DNA from: JAFGJQ01 sp964495075
GTDB lineage: Bacteria; Planctomycetota; Phycisphaerae; UBA1845
DNA length: 64,000 nt
Direction of reading: 5' to 3'
Assembly (NCBI GenBank): GCA_964495075.1
Contig: CAZBUJ010000019.1
Location: forward strand, 7,305 to 71,304
The notes beneath the pieces were generated by a model. It was not told the origin of the DNA and made no database searches. It saw nothing but the letters and a program-made list of their open reading frames with translations. The translations under genes were made by a program, and so were the position numbers. Shown one piece after another: positions 44,003 to 52,771 of the stretch; position 1 is the first letter of the stretch, and every line of letters starts with the position of its first letter.

Positions 44003-44391
44003 TGCATCGAGAAGGTGCCGGGCAGTGTCACGGCAGAAGAGGTGTTGGTTCGGGGCAAGGCGGACGCCTCCGTGGTCGTGGTCGGCGAGAATGCCAGGGT
44101 CGCGGCCGCGGGGACGGACAGTGCCGTCGGGAGCGCGACGCGGCCGCATCGACGGAATGTTGGCGGCAGGCGGAACGCAGCCCGGACGCGGTCGCGGCGG
44201 TGGCGGTACCAGTCGTGGACACCGAAACGTGCTCGCTGTGCGGCTTGTGCGAGAGCGTCTGCCTGATGCACGCGATTCGTGTGGACGACAGCGTGCACAT
44301 CGACCTCGCCCTGTGCACGGGTTGCGGCGATTGCCTGGACCAGTGCCCGGTTGGCGCGATCGAAATGAAGCCGCCGGACGCCATGGAATGA
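44002..44391 (+). CDS. 2[4Fe-4S] ferredoxin with Gly/Arg/Cys-rich N-terminus
   Basis: 129 residues. The first 70 residues are rich in Gly, Arg, Gln and Cys (RGRGRRECQGRGRGDGQC). Residues about 75-125 form a two-cluster ferredoxin: CSLCGLCESVC and CTGCGDCLDQCPVG. The first cluster lacks the usual Pro after the fourth Cys. Start ATG overlaps the previous stop, so the two proteins are made together. Probably an electron carrier or cluster donor for the NifX-like protein; it could also serve the tail-less IorA 5 kb away (speculative). Confidence 0.85.
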   Translation: MHREGAGQCHGRRGVGSGQGGRLRGRGRRECQGRGRGDGQCRRERDAAASTECWRQAERSPDAVAAVAVPVVDTETCSLCGLCESVCLMHAIRVDDSVHIDLALCTGCGDCLDQCPVGAIEMKPPDAME

Positions 44392-44471
44392 TGCCGGCCC
44401 CGGATGGGCAAGATCGAGTCTTGGCAGGGCCCGGGCGGTGCCGCTCAATCGCGAGTTCACACGCCTTGGCC

Positions 44472-44726
44472 CTAGCGTGCGACCGACGGGATTGACGGCC
44501 CGCCTGGGAGCCCCTGGCCGCGATCGTGCCAGATGTATCGGTCGGCGGGAATCTCGAGGCTGACGTGACGCCGCCCCACGAGGTGCGAGTACGCCCCCGG
44601 GGTCCGTTCGCCGTCGGGCTCGATGCCCGGTGCCGGTACGACGTGCACCTCATCGCGCCAGGGCACGGCGCGGGCTGCCCAGCAAGCGCGCGAATACGCA
44701 AGCGATTCCCGTCCCGGCGCAAACAC
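44472..44726 (-). CDS. Small hypothetical protein downstream of the aldolase gene
   Basis: 84 residues, no known family. Codon third positions are mostly G or C as in real genes of this window, and it lies on the same strand 46 bases behind the aldolase stop. A stretch RRHVSLEIPADRYIWHDRG looks protein-like. It may be a real small gene, a remnant, or chance. The rest of 44392-44772 shows nothing else. Confidence 0.35.
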   Translation of the reverse strand: MFAPGRESLAYSRACWAARAVPWRDEVHVVPAPGIEPDGERTPGAYSHLVGRRHVSLEIPADRYIWHDRGQGLPGGPSIPSVAR

Positions 44727-44772
44727 GGCGCGGCCGGCAGTCGTATGGCGATTGGCTGATCGACGGTACCCG

Positions 44773-45825
44773 TCAGGCGACGATGATGCCCGGCTCCAGG
44801 TATACGTCTTGGATCGTGTTGAGTAGCTGCACGCCCTCCTGCATCGGTCGCTGGAAGGCCTTGCGGCCCGAGATTAGACCCGTGCCCCCGGCTCGCTTGT
44901 TCACCACGGCGGTGATCGCTGCGTCCTGGAAATCGTTGGCCCCGGAGGCGCCGCCCGAGTTGATCAGGCCGATCCGACCCATGTAGCAGCCCGCCACCTG
45001 GTACCGCGTGAGGTCGATGGGGTGAGCGCTCGTCAGCTTGTCGTAGACCGCTTTGTGCGTCTTGCCGAAGCTCAAGGCCGTGAATCCGCCGTTCGTGGTC
45101 GGCGCCTTCTGCTTGATCAGATCCGCCGCGATCGTTACGCCGAGGTGGTTGGCCTGACTCGTCATGTCGGCCGACGTGTGGTAGTCCACGCCGTCCTTCT
45201 TGAAGGCGGCGTTCCGCAGGTAGCACCACAGCACCGTGAACATCCCAAGCTCGTGAGCTGCCTGAAACGCGTGCGATATCTCCTCAATCTGCCGCGAGGA
45301 CTCTGCGGAACCGAAGTAGATGGTCGCCCCGATGCCCGCCGCACCCATGTCCCACGCCTGCTCGACGGACGCGAACAGCCGCTGGTCATACTTGTTGGGA
45401 TAGGTCAGCAACTCGTTGTGATTGATCTTGACGATGAACGGGATCTTGTGGGCGTATTTGCGCGACACGATCGCGAGCACCCCCATGGTGCTGGCCACCG
45501 CGTTGCAGCCGCCCTCGATGGCCAGCCTGACGATGTTCTCCGGATCGAAGTAGGCGGGGTTCGGCGCGAACGACGCCCCGGCGGTGTGCTCGATGCCCTG
45601 ATCCACGGGCAGAATCGACATGTGGCCCGTGCCCTTCAGCCGACCGTGATGGTAAAGCCACGCCAGCCGGTTCAGCACGCGATTCGGCCGGTCGGACGGG
45701 ACGAACAGGCGGTCGATCACGTCCGGCCCCGGCAAATGCAGGGTCTCGCGTGGAATCGTCTGGCATTGATGCTCCAGCAGCGACGTGCCCTGATCCCCGA
45801 GGAGTTCGACAATTCTGTCCATCAT
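44773..45825 (-). CDS. fbaB: Class I fructose-bisphosphate aldolase, FbaB/DhnA type
   Basis: 350 residues, the same length as E. coli FbaB. Archaeal-type class I aldolase, Schiff-base mechanism, cleaving fructose-1,6-bisphosphate in glycolysis/gluconeogenesis. Conserved stretches: ILPVDQGIEHTAG, KINHNELLTYPNKYDQ, ANHLGVTIAADLIKQK, DLTRYQVAGCYMGRIGLINSGG, GLISGRKAFQRP. ATG at 45825 has CGGGAG eight bases upstream; the open frame to 46023 is not used. Confidence 0.95.
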   Translation of the reverse strand: MMDRIVELLGDQGTSLLEHQCQTIPRETLHLPGPDVIDRLFVPSDRPNRVLNRLAWLYHHGRLKGTGHMSILPVDQGIEHTAGASFAPNPAYFDPENIVRLAIEGGCNAVASTMGVLAIVSRKYAHKIPFIVKINHNELLTYPNKYDQRLFASVEQAWDMGAAGIGATIYFGSAESSRQIEEISHAFQAAHELGMFTVLWCYLRNAAFKKDGVDYHTSADMTSQANHLGVTIAADLIKQKAPTTNGGFTALSFGKTHKAVYDKLTSAHPIDLTRYQVAGCYMGRIGLINSGGASGANDFQDAAITAVVNKRAGGTGLISGRKAFQRPMQEGVQLLNTIQDVYLEPGIIVA

Positions 45826-46524
45826 GATTAATTCTCCCGAGTCAGTTGAAGAACCGTCACGTCGAGGTGCGCCCCGGATGTTCGCCCGCCGCGGCCGCGA
45901 CGCGGGTACTCCCCACGTGGACGGCGCCCGTTTGCCGCCGCCGGACAACCCGGTGGCCACGGCGCGTAGTGCTACCCCATCGCCGCCGGTTGGGCAAGAG
46001 GCGGAATCGCCACCGCAGCCCATGGCAGGTCGTGCGTCCCACGCGTGCGGGCCCAGGAGCTCACAACCCGACGATCAAGATCAGTACCACTGCGAATCAC
46101 GAGGGCGTGGATGGGCGGACGATCGACACGCACGACGCAACGCGCGGGCTATTCACCCGACACGGCGCCGGTTCGCGCACCGACGTGTCGCCAGAGCCGT
46201 CGCTTCGACCCCGGCCGCGCGCGAGTCCACGTCCCGTCACCCGTCGCACCGAGCACGCGGCGCCGCGCGCCGGTCATTCGCATCGACGCCGATCGCCGCA
46301 CCGCACGCGACGCATAATTGCGGCAAATACGACAACATAGATAAAGTGCAATGTAACTTTTTGCATTATCATTGGCTAATGCATATCGGATGTGGTACAT
46401 TTTGGCGCGTCGCCACGGCGCATATCCGGTCGGTGACGATAGCCGGTCAAGGGGATGGGAAGTCGTTGGCTCATGCCATCCCTCGCTGGATTTCATTCCA
46501 CATCGCAAACAGGGAGCGAAGACT
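45826..46524. other. 700-base intergenic region, AT-rich near its right end
   Basis: Frames here are Arg/Pro-rich with no family. From 46318 to 46420 the DNA is clearly AT-richer. TGCATTA (46362-46368) and TAATGCA (46377-46383) form an inverted repeat around eight bases. A possible promoter, TTGGCT-N18-TACATT (46372-46401), lies within it, pointing toward the secreted protein at 46525 with a leader of about 115 bases. Confidence 0.45.
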
Positions 46525-47811
46525 ATGTTCAGAGCACGCGTTTTACTGGCGTTGGCGGTGGTGGTGTACGTCGCGTCGATGGCGGCGGCGGACGCCCCAC
46601 TGGTGTATGCAGTCGGGTTCGTGTCGGGTGGCCCCGGTCCGACGGGGTACGCCTATGAGGTGGACGCGGCGAGCTATCCGATGATGGAGTTTCTGGTGGG
46701 CACGAACGACCTGGACATCGACCACTACTCCGGCGTGCTGGTGCCGGAAGGGTGGCACTTCGCGGTCGAGCCGAACTCCCTGGTCGTACACTCGTGTGGG
46801 TTGTTTACCCCGGTGGGGCATCTCGGAGGCGGGCAGTGCTGGGGCGTGCCGGCCGGGATCGCGCGGTGGTGGACGGAGGATCCCGCCCACGCGATCGAGC
46901 ACTTCGTGTTCGGGTATGATCACCCCTGGCGGGCGGAGGATCTGGGCTGGCGGCTGTTCTGCGAGCGTCCGGAAGAGCCTACTCAGTATGAATTCTTCGA
47001 GAATTGGGGCGCCGAAGTCGGGGCGGGGGAAGGCCCGCTGCACGGTCCATACGAAGAGCCCGTCCTCTGCTGGGAAGCCGAGATGTGCGAGGAGTATCAG
47101 TATTGCTACTTCGCCGACTGCGGGTTGGAAAGCGGCGTGTGTGTCGGCCGGCCGTGGCTGTGCCGCGAAATCTACGCCCCCGTGTGCGGCTGTGATGGTC
47201 TCACGTACGGCAATGCCTGCGCGGCGGCCTCGAGCGGGATGAGCATCGCCTACAACGGCCCGTGCTTGCCGGGGGATCTCGACGTCGATGGCGACGTCGA
47301 TGTCAGGGACTACGTCATGTTCGAATCCTGCCTGCTCGGTCCTGACCACGAGATCCCGCCGCGGTGTGAATCGGCGGACCTCGACTTCGATATCGACGTC
47401 GACCTGGCCGACTGGCGCGTCTTCCAGATCACGATGGCAACCCGGGCCCCGTATCTGGAGTCCTACTCGCACGATGGATGTCTGAGGGACGCCGGAGAGG
47501 GACCGTGCCCCGAGGACGACGCGTTCGAGTTGCGGGTGGAGGACGGCACGCTTCACATCATCCATCACAATGCAACGTACAACTGTTGCCTGGACGAAGT
47601 GGAGGTCACCTTCGAAGCCAACATGTATTTGCACCTTCTACGGTTCATCGAGACGGAGATCGTACCGAACCCGTGTTATTGCATTTGCTGCTACCGGGTG
47701 GAGTCCACTGTGGTCGACCTGGCCCCGGGCCCGTACGACGTGCAGTACTGCTGGTACGATTACATGAGTGCGGAGGAGCGTTGCTACGTTGATACCGTGG
47801 TCATCCCGTAG
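46525..47811 (+). CDS. Secreted protein with Kazal-type and dockerin-like domains
   Basis: 428 residues. Signal peptide MFRARVLLALAVVVYVASMAAADA. Residues 30-190 are of unknown fold. A Kazal-type inhibitor domain follows (about 205-250): CREIYAPVCGCDGLTYGNAC and a final Cys. Then a dockerin-like pair of calcium loops (GDLDVDGDVDVRDYVMF and ADLDFDIDVDLADWRVF) and a Cys-rich C-terminal part (CYCICCYRV). Kazal domains inhibit serine proteases; the dockerin-like pair is common in planctomycetal secreted proteins. Likely extracellular. Confidence 0.88.
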   Translation: MFRARVLLALAVVVYVASMAAADAPLVYAVGFVSGGPGPTGYAYEVDAASYPMMEFLVGTNDLDIDHYSGVLVPEGWHFAVEPNSLVVHSCGLFTPVGHLGGGQCWGVPAGIARWWTEDPAHAIEHFVFGYDHPWRAEDLGWRLFCERPEEPTQYEFFENWGAEVGAGEGPLHGPYEEPVLCWEAEMCEEYQYCYFADCGLESGVCVGRPWLCREIYAPVCGCDGLTYGNACAAASSGMSIAYNGPCLPGDLDVDGDVDVRDYVMFESCLLGPDHEIPPRCESADLDFDIDVDLADWRVFQITMATRAPYLESYSHDGCLRDAGEGPCPEDDAFELRVEDGTLHIIHHNATYNCCLDEVEVTFEANMYLHLLRFIETEIVPNPCYCICCYRVESTVVDLAPGPYDVQYCWYDYMSAEERCYVDTVVIP

Positions 47812-47885
47812 CGGACGCGAGGGCGGAGCGGATTCCATCTGGTGTCTTTTGGGGGGCGGGTGACAGCGGTACGCGGGGTCGTGCC

Positions 47886-47906
47886 GGCGCAGGCTAGTCC
47901 TGCGCC
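47886..47906. terminator. Hairpin after the secreted-protein gene
   Basis: GGCGCAGG-CTAGT-CCTGCGCC, eight-base perfect stem, 75 bases past the stop at 47811. No T-run follows. Confidence 0.35.
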
Positions 47907-47977
47907 CTGCGCTACGGCCCGCGGAATCGACGGTCTGCCCGACCGATGCCATCCGCGCTCGGTTCGGGCGGTCCACC

Positions 47978-48017
47978 AAAAGGCCCGCCCCGGTGCTGAC
48001 ACGGCTCCGGGGCGGGC
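47978..48017 (-). terminator. Rho-independent terminator of secDF
   Basis: Eleven-base perfect stem (GCCCGCCCCGG / CCGGGGCGGGC) with 13-base loop, followed on the minus strand by CTTTT. Starts 30 bases after the secDF stop. Confidence 0.75.
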
Positions 48018-48047
48018 GATTGCATTCCAGGCTGACGAGCGGGCCGT

Positions 48048-51000
48048 TTAGGCCCGGGCCGGCGCCACCTCGCGGTACGTCCGTTGCTCGATCATGATCG
48101 CCACCGCCAGCAGGACGATCAGGACGACGGCAGCCACCCCGACCACCTGCAGGCTCGTGCTGATCTCCGCCACCACGCCGAACAGGCCGGCCGCGATCAA
48201 TACGTAAACGACAATATGCAGCACGCGCGGGTTGGCCAGCAGCGGTGCGGCGATGCCGACTGAGCTGTACGTACCGACCACCACGCCGATGATGAGCGCG
48301 AAGCTGAACCCGTGCACGCCGGGGCCGCCCCAGACGAACAGGATGAACACGGCCAGGAACGTGGTGAGCGACGTGAGCACCGTCCGTGACAGGCACTGGT
48401 TGATGCTCATGTTGATCATCTCGGTCGAGATCCGGGTCAGCTTGCCGCGATTCTCGCGGATCCGGTCGAACACGACGATCGTGTCGTTCAGACTGTACCC
48501 GATGATGGTGAGAATCGCTGCGATCATGGCCAGGTCGATTCGCATCGCCTCCCCCGTCAGCCCCAGCTTGTCAACCAGCGTCACCAGGCCCAACGTGACG
48601 GCGACGTCGTGAACCAGCGCGACGATGGCGGCCAGGCCGTACTGCATCGTGCCGAACCGGATCCACACGTAGGCCACGATCGCGCCGAAGGCGAGGATCA
48701 TGGCCACCGTGGCCTGGTTCTGCGTTCGCTTGGCCACCGGCGAGTCGAACTGAAGAACCTTGCGCAGCGTCTTCTCGCTTGCGAAGGCCGCCTTGGCCTG
48801 CTCGAGTTCCGGCTCCGCCAACGCCTCCCGCCAGGGTTGCGGATTGGCCTCTTCGTAGAATATGTTCTCGTCGGCCACCAGCAGCGCGACCTTCGTGTAG
48901 GTCTTCTCGCCGCCCCGCTCGCCGGCCTCGGTCAGGCCGATGACCTTGTATTCCCGGTAGACGAAGTCTTCGTATTCCGGCTGGAGGCGAATCTCTTTGA
49001 TCCGGTTGGCGATCTGCTGCGTGGTCTGCGCCGGATCGAGATCGTCGAACACCAACGCCAGACCGCCCACGAACGCCTGGACGTCGAGCTGCGGCGCCCC
49101 GGGCACGGCGTCGTCGAGGTACCGGTCCCCTTCGGCGATCGGGAAGAAGCCGTCCGGGGCCAGGTTCGGGTCGGTGACCAGCTCGGCTTCCACCGGCAAC
49201 TGCACCTCCAGTTGATCGCCGAGCACGGCCACGATCGCCGTCTGCACGAGGTCGCGGTTGGTCTCCACCGTCACGATCTCGAACGCGGACGCGCTCGCCG
49301 TCTCGGTGCCCACTTCACGCACCGTCTGGACCCGAGCCCCGGCCAGCCGATCGTTGGCCGACCGGCGCACGTAATCCACCGCCTCGGCGATGCCCGCCTT
49401 GAACTCGTCGAGGGTCGTGATCACGTCGACCGTCTCGCCATCGTCCTTCTTCTCGATGCGCGGTTTGGTGACCACGTCGAGCCGGTTGCCCACGGCGGTG
49501 GTGCCGTCGTGAGCGATCCGGTCCTCGAACGTCGTCTTGAGCAGGACCGCCATCTGGTCGCCGGTCAGCGAATCGGAGGTCAACACGAAGTCGCCTTGTG
49601 CGGCGCCCGGGGCCACGGTGGCCCTGGCCAGCGCGTCCGCGGCATGCCGCATCCACGCGGCGGCGCTGTTCTCCCGGCCGGTGATCCGCTCGCGGACCTG
49701 CTGGTCGTCCAACTGGACGCCCGGCCGCAACTCGATCTGCACGCTGGTGCCGCCGAGAAACTCGATGTCGTACAGGGCCTCCTTGTCCGTGACCGACACG
49801 TAGGTGAACACGCCGATCCCCGCGATCACCATCACCGCCGACACCGGCCAGAACACGCTTCGCAACTGTAGCCAGTGGATGTCGGGTCGGCCGATCAGAC
49901 GCAGCATCGGCAGCGATTTGAGCCAGCCGATGGAAATCAGGGACGAGAAGATCACCCGCGTCACGAATAGTGACGTGAACATACTGGTCACGACACCGAA
50001 CCCGAGCGTCATCGCGAAGCCTTTGACCTCTTCGCTGCCCACGTAACCCAGAATCACGCACGTGATCAAGGTCGTGAGGTTGGCGTCCACGATCGTGCTG
50101 AACGCTTTCTCGTAGGCGGTCTTCAAGGCCTTCTTCAGGATCACGCCCCGTTCCCGTTCCTCGCGGAACCGCTCGAAGATGAGCACGTTGGCGTCCACCG
50201 CCATACCCACGGTGAGGATCAACCCCGCAATGCCCGGGAGGGTGAACGTCGCCTCCAGCGTGGCCATGATCGCTAGCACGAAGATCAGGTTCAGGGCCAG
50301 GGCGATGTTCGCCACCAGGCCGGCGAAGAAGTAGTAGATGAGAATGAAGCTCGCCACCGCGATCAGCCCGAGCATCGCCGCCCGCATGCCGTCCCGCCGG
50401 TTCGCCTCACCCAGACTCGGGCCGACCGTCTTCTCCATCAGCGGCGTTTCCTTCACGCGTGCAGGCAACGATCCCGCCTCTAGCGTGTTGACCAGCTCCT
50501 GCACCTCCTCCATCGTGAAGTCACCCGAGATCTCCCCGCGATTGTAGATCTGGCTCTGAATCGTGGCGTGCGATTGGCACACCCCGTCGAGAAAGATGGC
50601 TAGCTGCCGCTTCAGGTTGTTGCGGGTCAGTTCGCCGAACTTCGATCCGCCCCGGGCGTCCAGCACGAAATCCACCGACGGTCGTCCGGTGCGGTAGTCG
50701 CGCGATGGCACCGCGCTCCGCAGCTCCCATCGGCCGCTCTTCTTGGTGAGCCCATACTTATTCGGGTCATCGTGGGCCAGTACGTAGTAGCTGCCCAGGT
50801 ACTCCTCGACGAGGAGGTTCGTGCCGGTGAGCCGGGCCTTCAACTCCTCATCGTTCTTGGCGTTCATGAAACCGCGGATGTCCTTGATGGGGAACCACTG
50901 GAACTCGGCACCTGGCTCCTTCATCCGCGGACCGCGCTTCTGCAATTGCTCCGTGTACTCCGCGACGGGAAGATTCGTGTCACGGACGAGGGTCGGGTTC

Positions 51001-51818
51001 TGCGCGTCGCGTTCGGCCAGAATGCGGAACTCCAGGACGCCCGCCCCACGGATTCGCCGCTTCAGGTCAGCCGGATCTTCCATCGCGCCCTTGTCGGCCG
51101 CCCACGTGGCGTACGCCGCCGCGACCTTGGTGATGTCCTCCTTATAGTCCGGGTGCAGTGAGCTGAGGTGCGCCAGCTCCTTTTCACGCTCATCCGGTGC
51201 CAGTGCAAGCACGTCGGTGAGGCGGCCGATGTTGACCGACGTGTCGAGCACGCTTTCCACCGCGCTCTCGTACGCGGTCATCGTCCGGAACTCGGCGTCA
51301 ACGTCGTCCGTGCCTTTCACCGCGACGAAGTCGTCGAGTGCCGCCGCCGCCCCATCGAACAGCGCTTGACGCCCGGAGACGCCCCGCACAAGGGCCGCCA
51401 ACGCCGCCGAACGGTCCGCGGCGGGCGCGGCTAACGCCGACTCCACCTCCAACCGGGACACATTCTTGGCCCGGATTTCCTCACGGGCTTCCTCGTACGC
51501 CTGGCGTCGGGCCAACGCGCCGGCCGGCGGACGCGGCATCTGTACCTCGATTCGCGTGTTCCCGATCGGCCGCCAGACGAGGTTCATCTGGTTGTTGGGA
51601 TCGACGCGGTTCCGCAGGATGGCGATCACCCGTTCTGACAGATCCCGCTTCTGAATGGCCGAGAGGCCGGTGGTGTCGATCTCGAACAACAGGCTGGTGC
51701 CGCCGACCAGATCAATCCCGCCCTTGAGACGTTGCTCGGGCGGATACAACGCCAACAGGCCGGCGACTACGAATACTACAATCACGATCCATTTCAGTAA
51801 TCGATGTTTATCATCCAT
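48048..51818 (-). CDS. secDF: Fused protein translocase subunits SecD and SecF
   Basis: 1256 residues. Twelve membrane helices in two RND-type halves that help the Sec channel by using the proton gradient. SecD half: GGIDLVGGTSLLFEI near 35-50, then LEFRIL near 265, FLDGVCQSHATIQS, and GMAVDANVLIFERFREER. SecF half: YDIEFLGGTSVQIEL near 675, IGYSLNDTIVVFDRIREN near 1120. The first extracytoplasmic domain has about 160 extra helical residues between residues 100 and 260, and the SecF extracytoplasmic domain (about 680-1020) is several times the usual size. ATG at 51818. The open frame beyond it to 52142 has no family. Confidence 0.95.
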   Translation of the reverse strand: MDDKHRLLKWIVIVVFVVAGLLALYPPEQRLKGGIDLVGGTSLLFEIDTTGLSAIQKRDLSERVIAILRNRVDPNNQMNLVWRPIGNTRIEVQMPRPPAGALARRQAYEEAREEIRAKNVSRLEVESALAAPAADRSAALAALVRGVSGRQALFDGAAAALDDFVAVKGTDDVDAEFRTMTAYESAVESVLDTSVNIGRLTDVLALAPDEREKELAHLSSLHPDYKEDITKVAAAYATWAADKGAMEDPADLKRRIRGAGVLEFRILAERDAQNPTLVRDTNLPVAEYTEQLQKRGPRMKEPGAEFQWFPIKDIRGFMNAKNDEELKARLTGTNLLVEEYLGSYYVLAHDDPNKYGLTKKSGRWELRSAVPSRDYRTGRPSVDFVLDARGGSKFGELTRNNLKRQLAIFLDGVCQSHATIQSQIYNRGEISGDFTMEEVQELVNTLEAGSLPARVKETPLMEKTVGPSLGEANRRDGMRAAMLGLIAVASFILIYYFFAGLVANIALALNLIFVLAIMATLEATFTLPGIAGLILTVGMAVDANVLIFERFREERERGVILKKALKTAYEKAFSTIVDANLTTLITCVILGYVGSEEVKGFAMTLGFGVVTSMFTSLFVTRVIFSSLISIGWLKSLPMLRLIGRPDIHWLQLRSVFWPVSAVMVIAGIGVFTYVSVTDKEALYDIEFLGGTSVQIELRPGVQLDDQQVRERITGRENSAAAWMRHAADALARATVAPGAAQGDFVLTSDSLTGDQMAVLLKTTFEDRIAHDGTTAVGNRLDVVTKPRIEKKDDGETVDVITTLDEFKAGIAEAVDYVRRSANDRLAGARVQTVREVGTETASASAFEIVTVETNRDLVQTAIVAVLGDQLEVQLPVEAELVTDPNLAPDGFFPIAEGDRYLDDAVPGAPQLDVQAFVGGLALVFDDLDPAQTTQQIANRIKEIRLQPEYEDFVYREYKVIGLTEAGERGGEKTYTKVALLVADENIFYEEANPQPWREALAEPELEQAKAAFASEKTLRKVLQFDSPVAKRTQNQATVAMILAFGAIVAYVWIRFGTMQYGLAAIVALVHDVAVTLGLVTLVDKLGLTGEAMRIDLAMIAAILTIIGYSLNDTIVVFDRIRENRGKLTRISTEMINMSINQCLSRTVLTSLTTFLAVFILFVWGGPGVHGFSFALIIGVVVGTYSSVGIAAPLLANPRVLHIVVYVLIAAGLFGVVAEISTSLQVVGVAAVVLIVLLAVAIMIEQRTYREVAPARA

Positions 51819-51943
51819 CAGCTGGTAACTCCAACGCGGCTTGGTTACACCGTTCGGGTCTTGAATCCACGAGCTTCGTTGCGGATCGAACGAACAGAAA
51901 GGCAGCGCAGTTCCCCATGGCCAGACCGGCCCGGAAACGCGGA

Positions 51944-52375
51944 CTAGGCGTGTGACGGTGGCGCGTGCGGCCGGTTCGGTCGACTCGCCACCCGTGGCTC
52001 CCGGAGACACGTGGCGGTCTTCGCGCCGGCGTCGAACGCACGATGACGGGCGGGCGGCGCCAGGGATGTGAAGGCGCAGCGCTGGGACGGCTGGGCGAGG
52101 CTTCCAAGCTTGGCTGAGCCGGCGCCGCTGAGCCGATCCCACGAGTCGGCCGGGAAGCCGACCGTCATTGAGTCGTCCGACTCCGACTCGGCACCATCCG
52201 CCGGGTCCGCCGCCTGATCCGAGCCCGGCCCGCGGCGGTCCGCGCCCTCTTCGGATGTCGTGCGATCCTCCTGTTCTGCCAGCGTGACTTTACATAGCGT
52301 GGTCTGTTCCGCCGCGCTCGCGACGATGATGCATAGGATCACACACCCGTACGGTTGAAATAATCCGGGGAACAT
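51944..52375 (-). CDS. Possible small secreted or leader protein before secDF
   Basis: 143 residues if translated from the ATG at 52375. The N-terminus is signal-like (MFPGLFQPYGCVILCIIVASAA), the middle is acidic and Ser/Asp-rich, the end is Arg/Pro-rich. The ATG lies ten bases after a TATAAT box, so the mRNA would be leaderless. It is not recognisably YajC, the usual secD neighbour. May be non-coding leader. Confidence 0.3.
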   Translation of the reverse strand: MFPGLFQPYGCVILCIIVASAAEQTTLCKVTLAEQEDRTTSEEGADRRGPGSDQAADPADGAESESDDSMTVGFPADSWDRLSGAGSAKLGSLAQPSQRCAFTSLAPPARHRAFDAGAKTATCLREPRVASRPNRPHAPPSHA

Positions 52376-52385
52376 CGCAGTGGGC

Positions 52386-52413
52386 ATTATAGTACGCCGA
52401 CCCGCCCGGGCAA
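52386..52413 (-). promoter_or_regulatory. Sigma-70 promoter toward secDF
   Basis: TTGCCC, 16-base spacer, perfect TATAAT on the minus strand. One of the best promoter matches in the window. Confidence 0.6.
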
Positions 52414-52687
52414 CCGACGCGCCCACCGTTTGTCGATCACCCGGAGAGTTCCGCCCGCGCAAAAAACGACCGTCTGCGGGCGCCGGGCGACCGGTTGGGC
52501 TCCGCCGGAAGATGGGGCACACCAGGGCTGTGATTTTCACCCGGTGACTGGAACGAGACGCGTTTCGTGGCGCGCTATCATCACGCTGTGAACCGTACTG
52601 CGCCTTCCCACAATGCCATGAAGAACATGACTTTAGCACTGGGAGTGAATGTTGCCGGGTAAAATGATGTATTGGCGGGATTATTCG

Positions 52688-52717
52688 TTGGCGGACGCTA
52701 AGAACGGCTTGTATAAT
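52688..52717 (+). promoter_or_regulatory. Sigma-70 promoter for the DUF2617 gene
   Basis: TTGGCG, 18-base spacer, perfect TATAAT. Ends 54 bases before the GTG at 52772. Confidence 0.6.
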
Positions 52718-52771
52718 CGCCTGCATATGCACTTTTGGCGGCAGGAAACGGCTTTAGACCGGGGTTGAACG

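Larger units (their letters stand above)
51819..52771. other. 950-base region between divergent secDF and DUF2617 genes
   Basis: Contains two well-formed divergent sigma-70 promoters (separate entries). The minus-strand one lies 560 bases before secDF, leaving a long leader in which one candidate small gene is found (51944-52375). The rest shows no gene. Confidence 0.5.
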
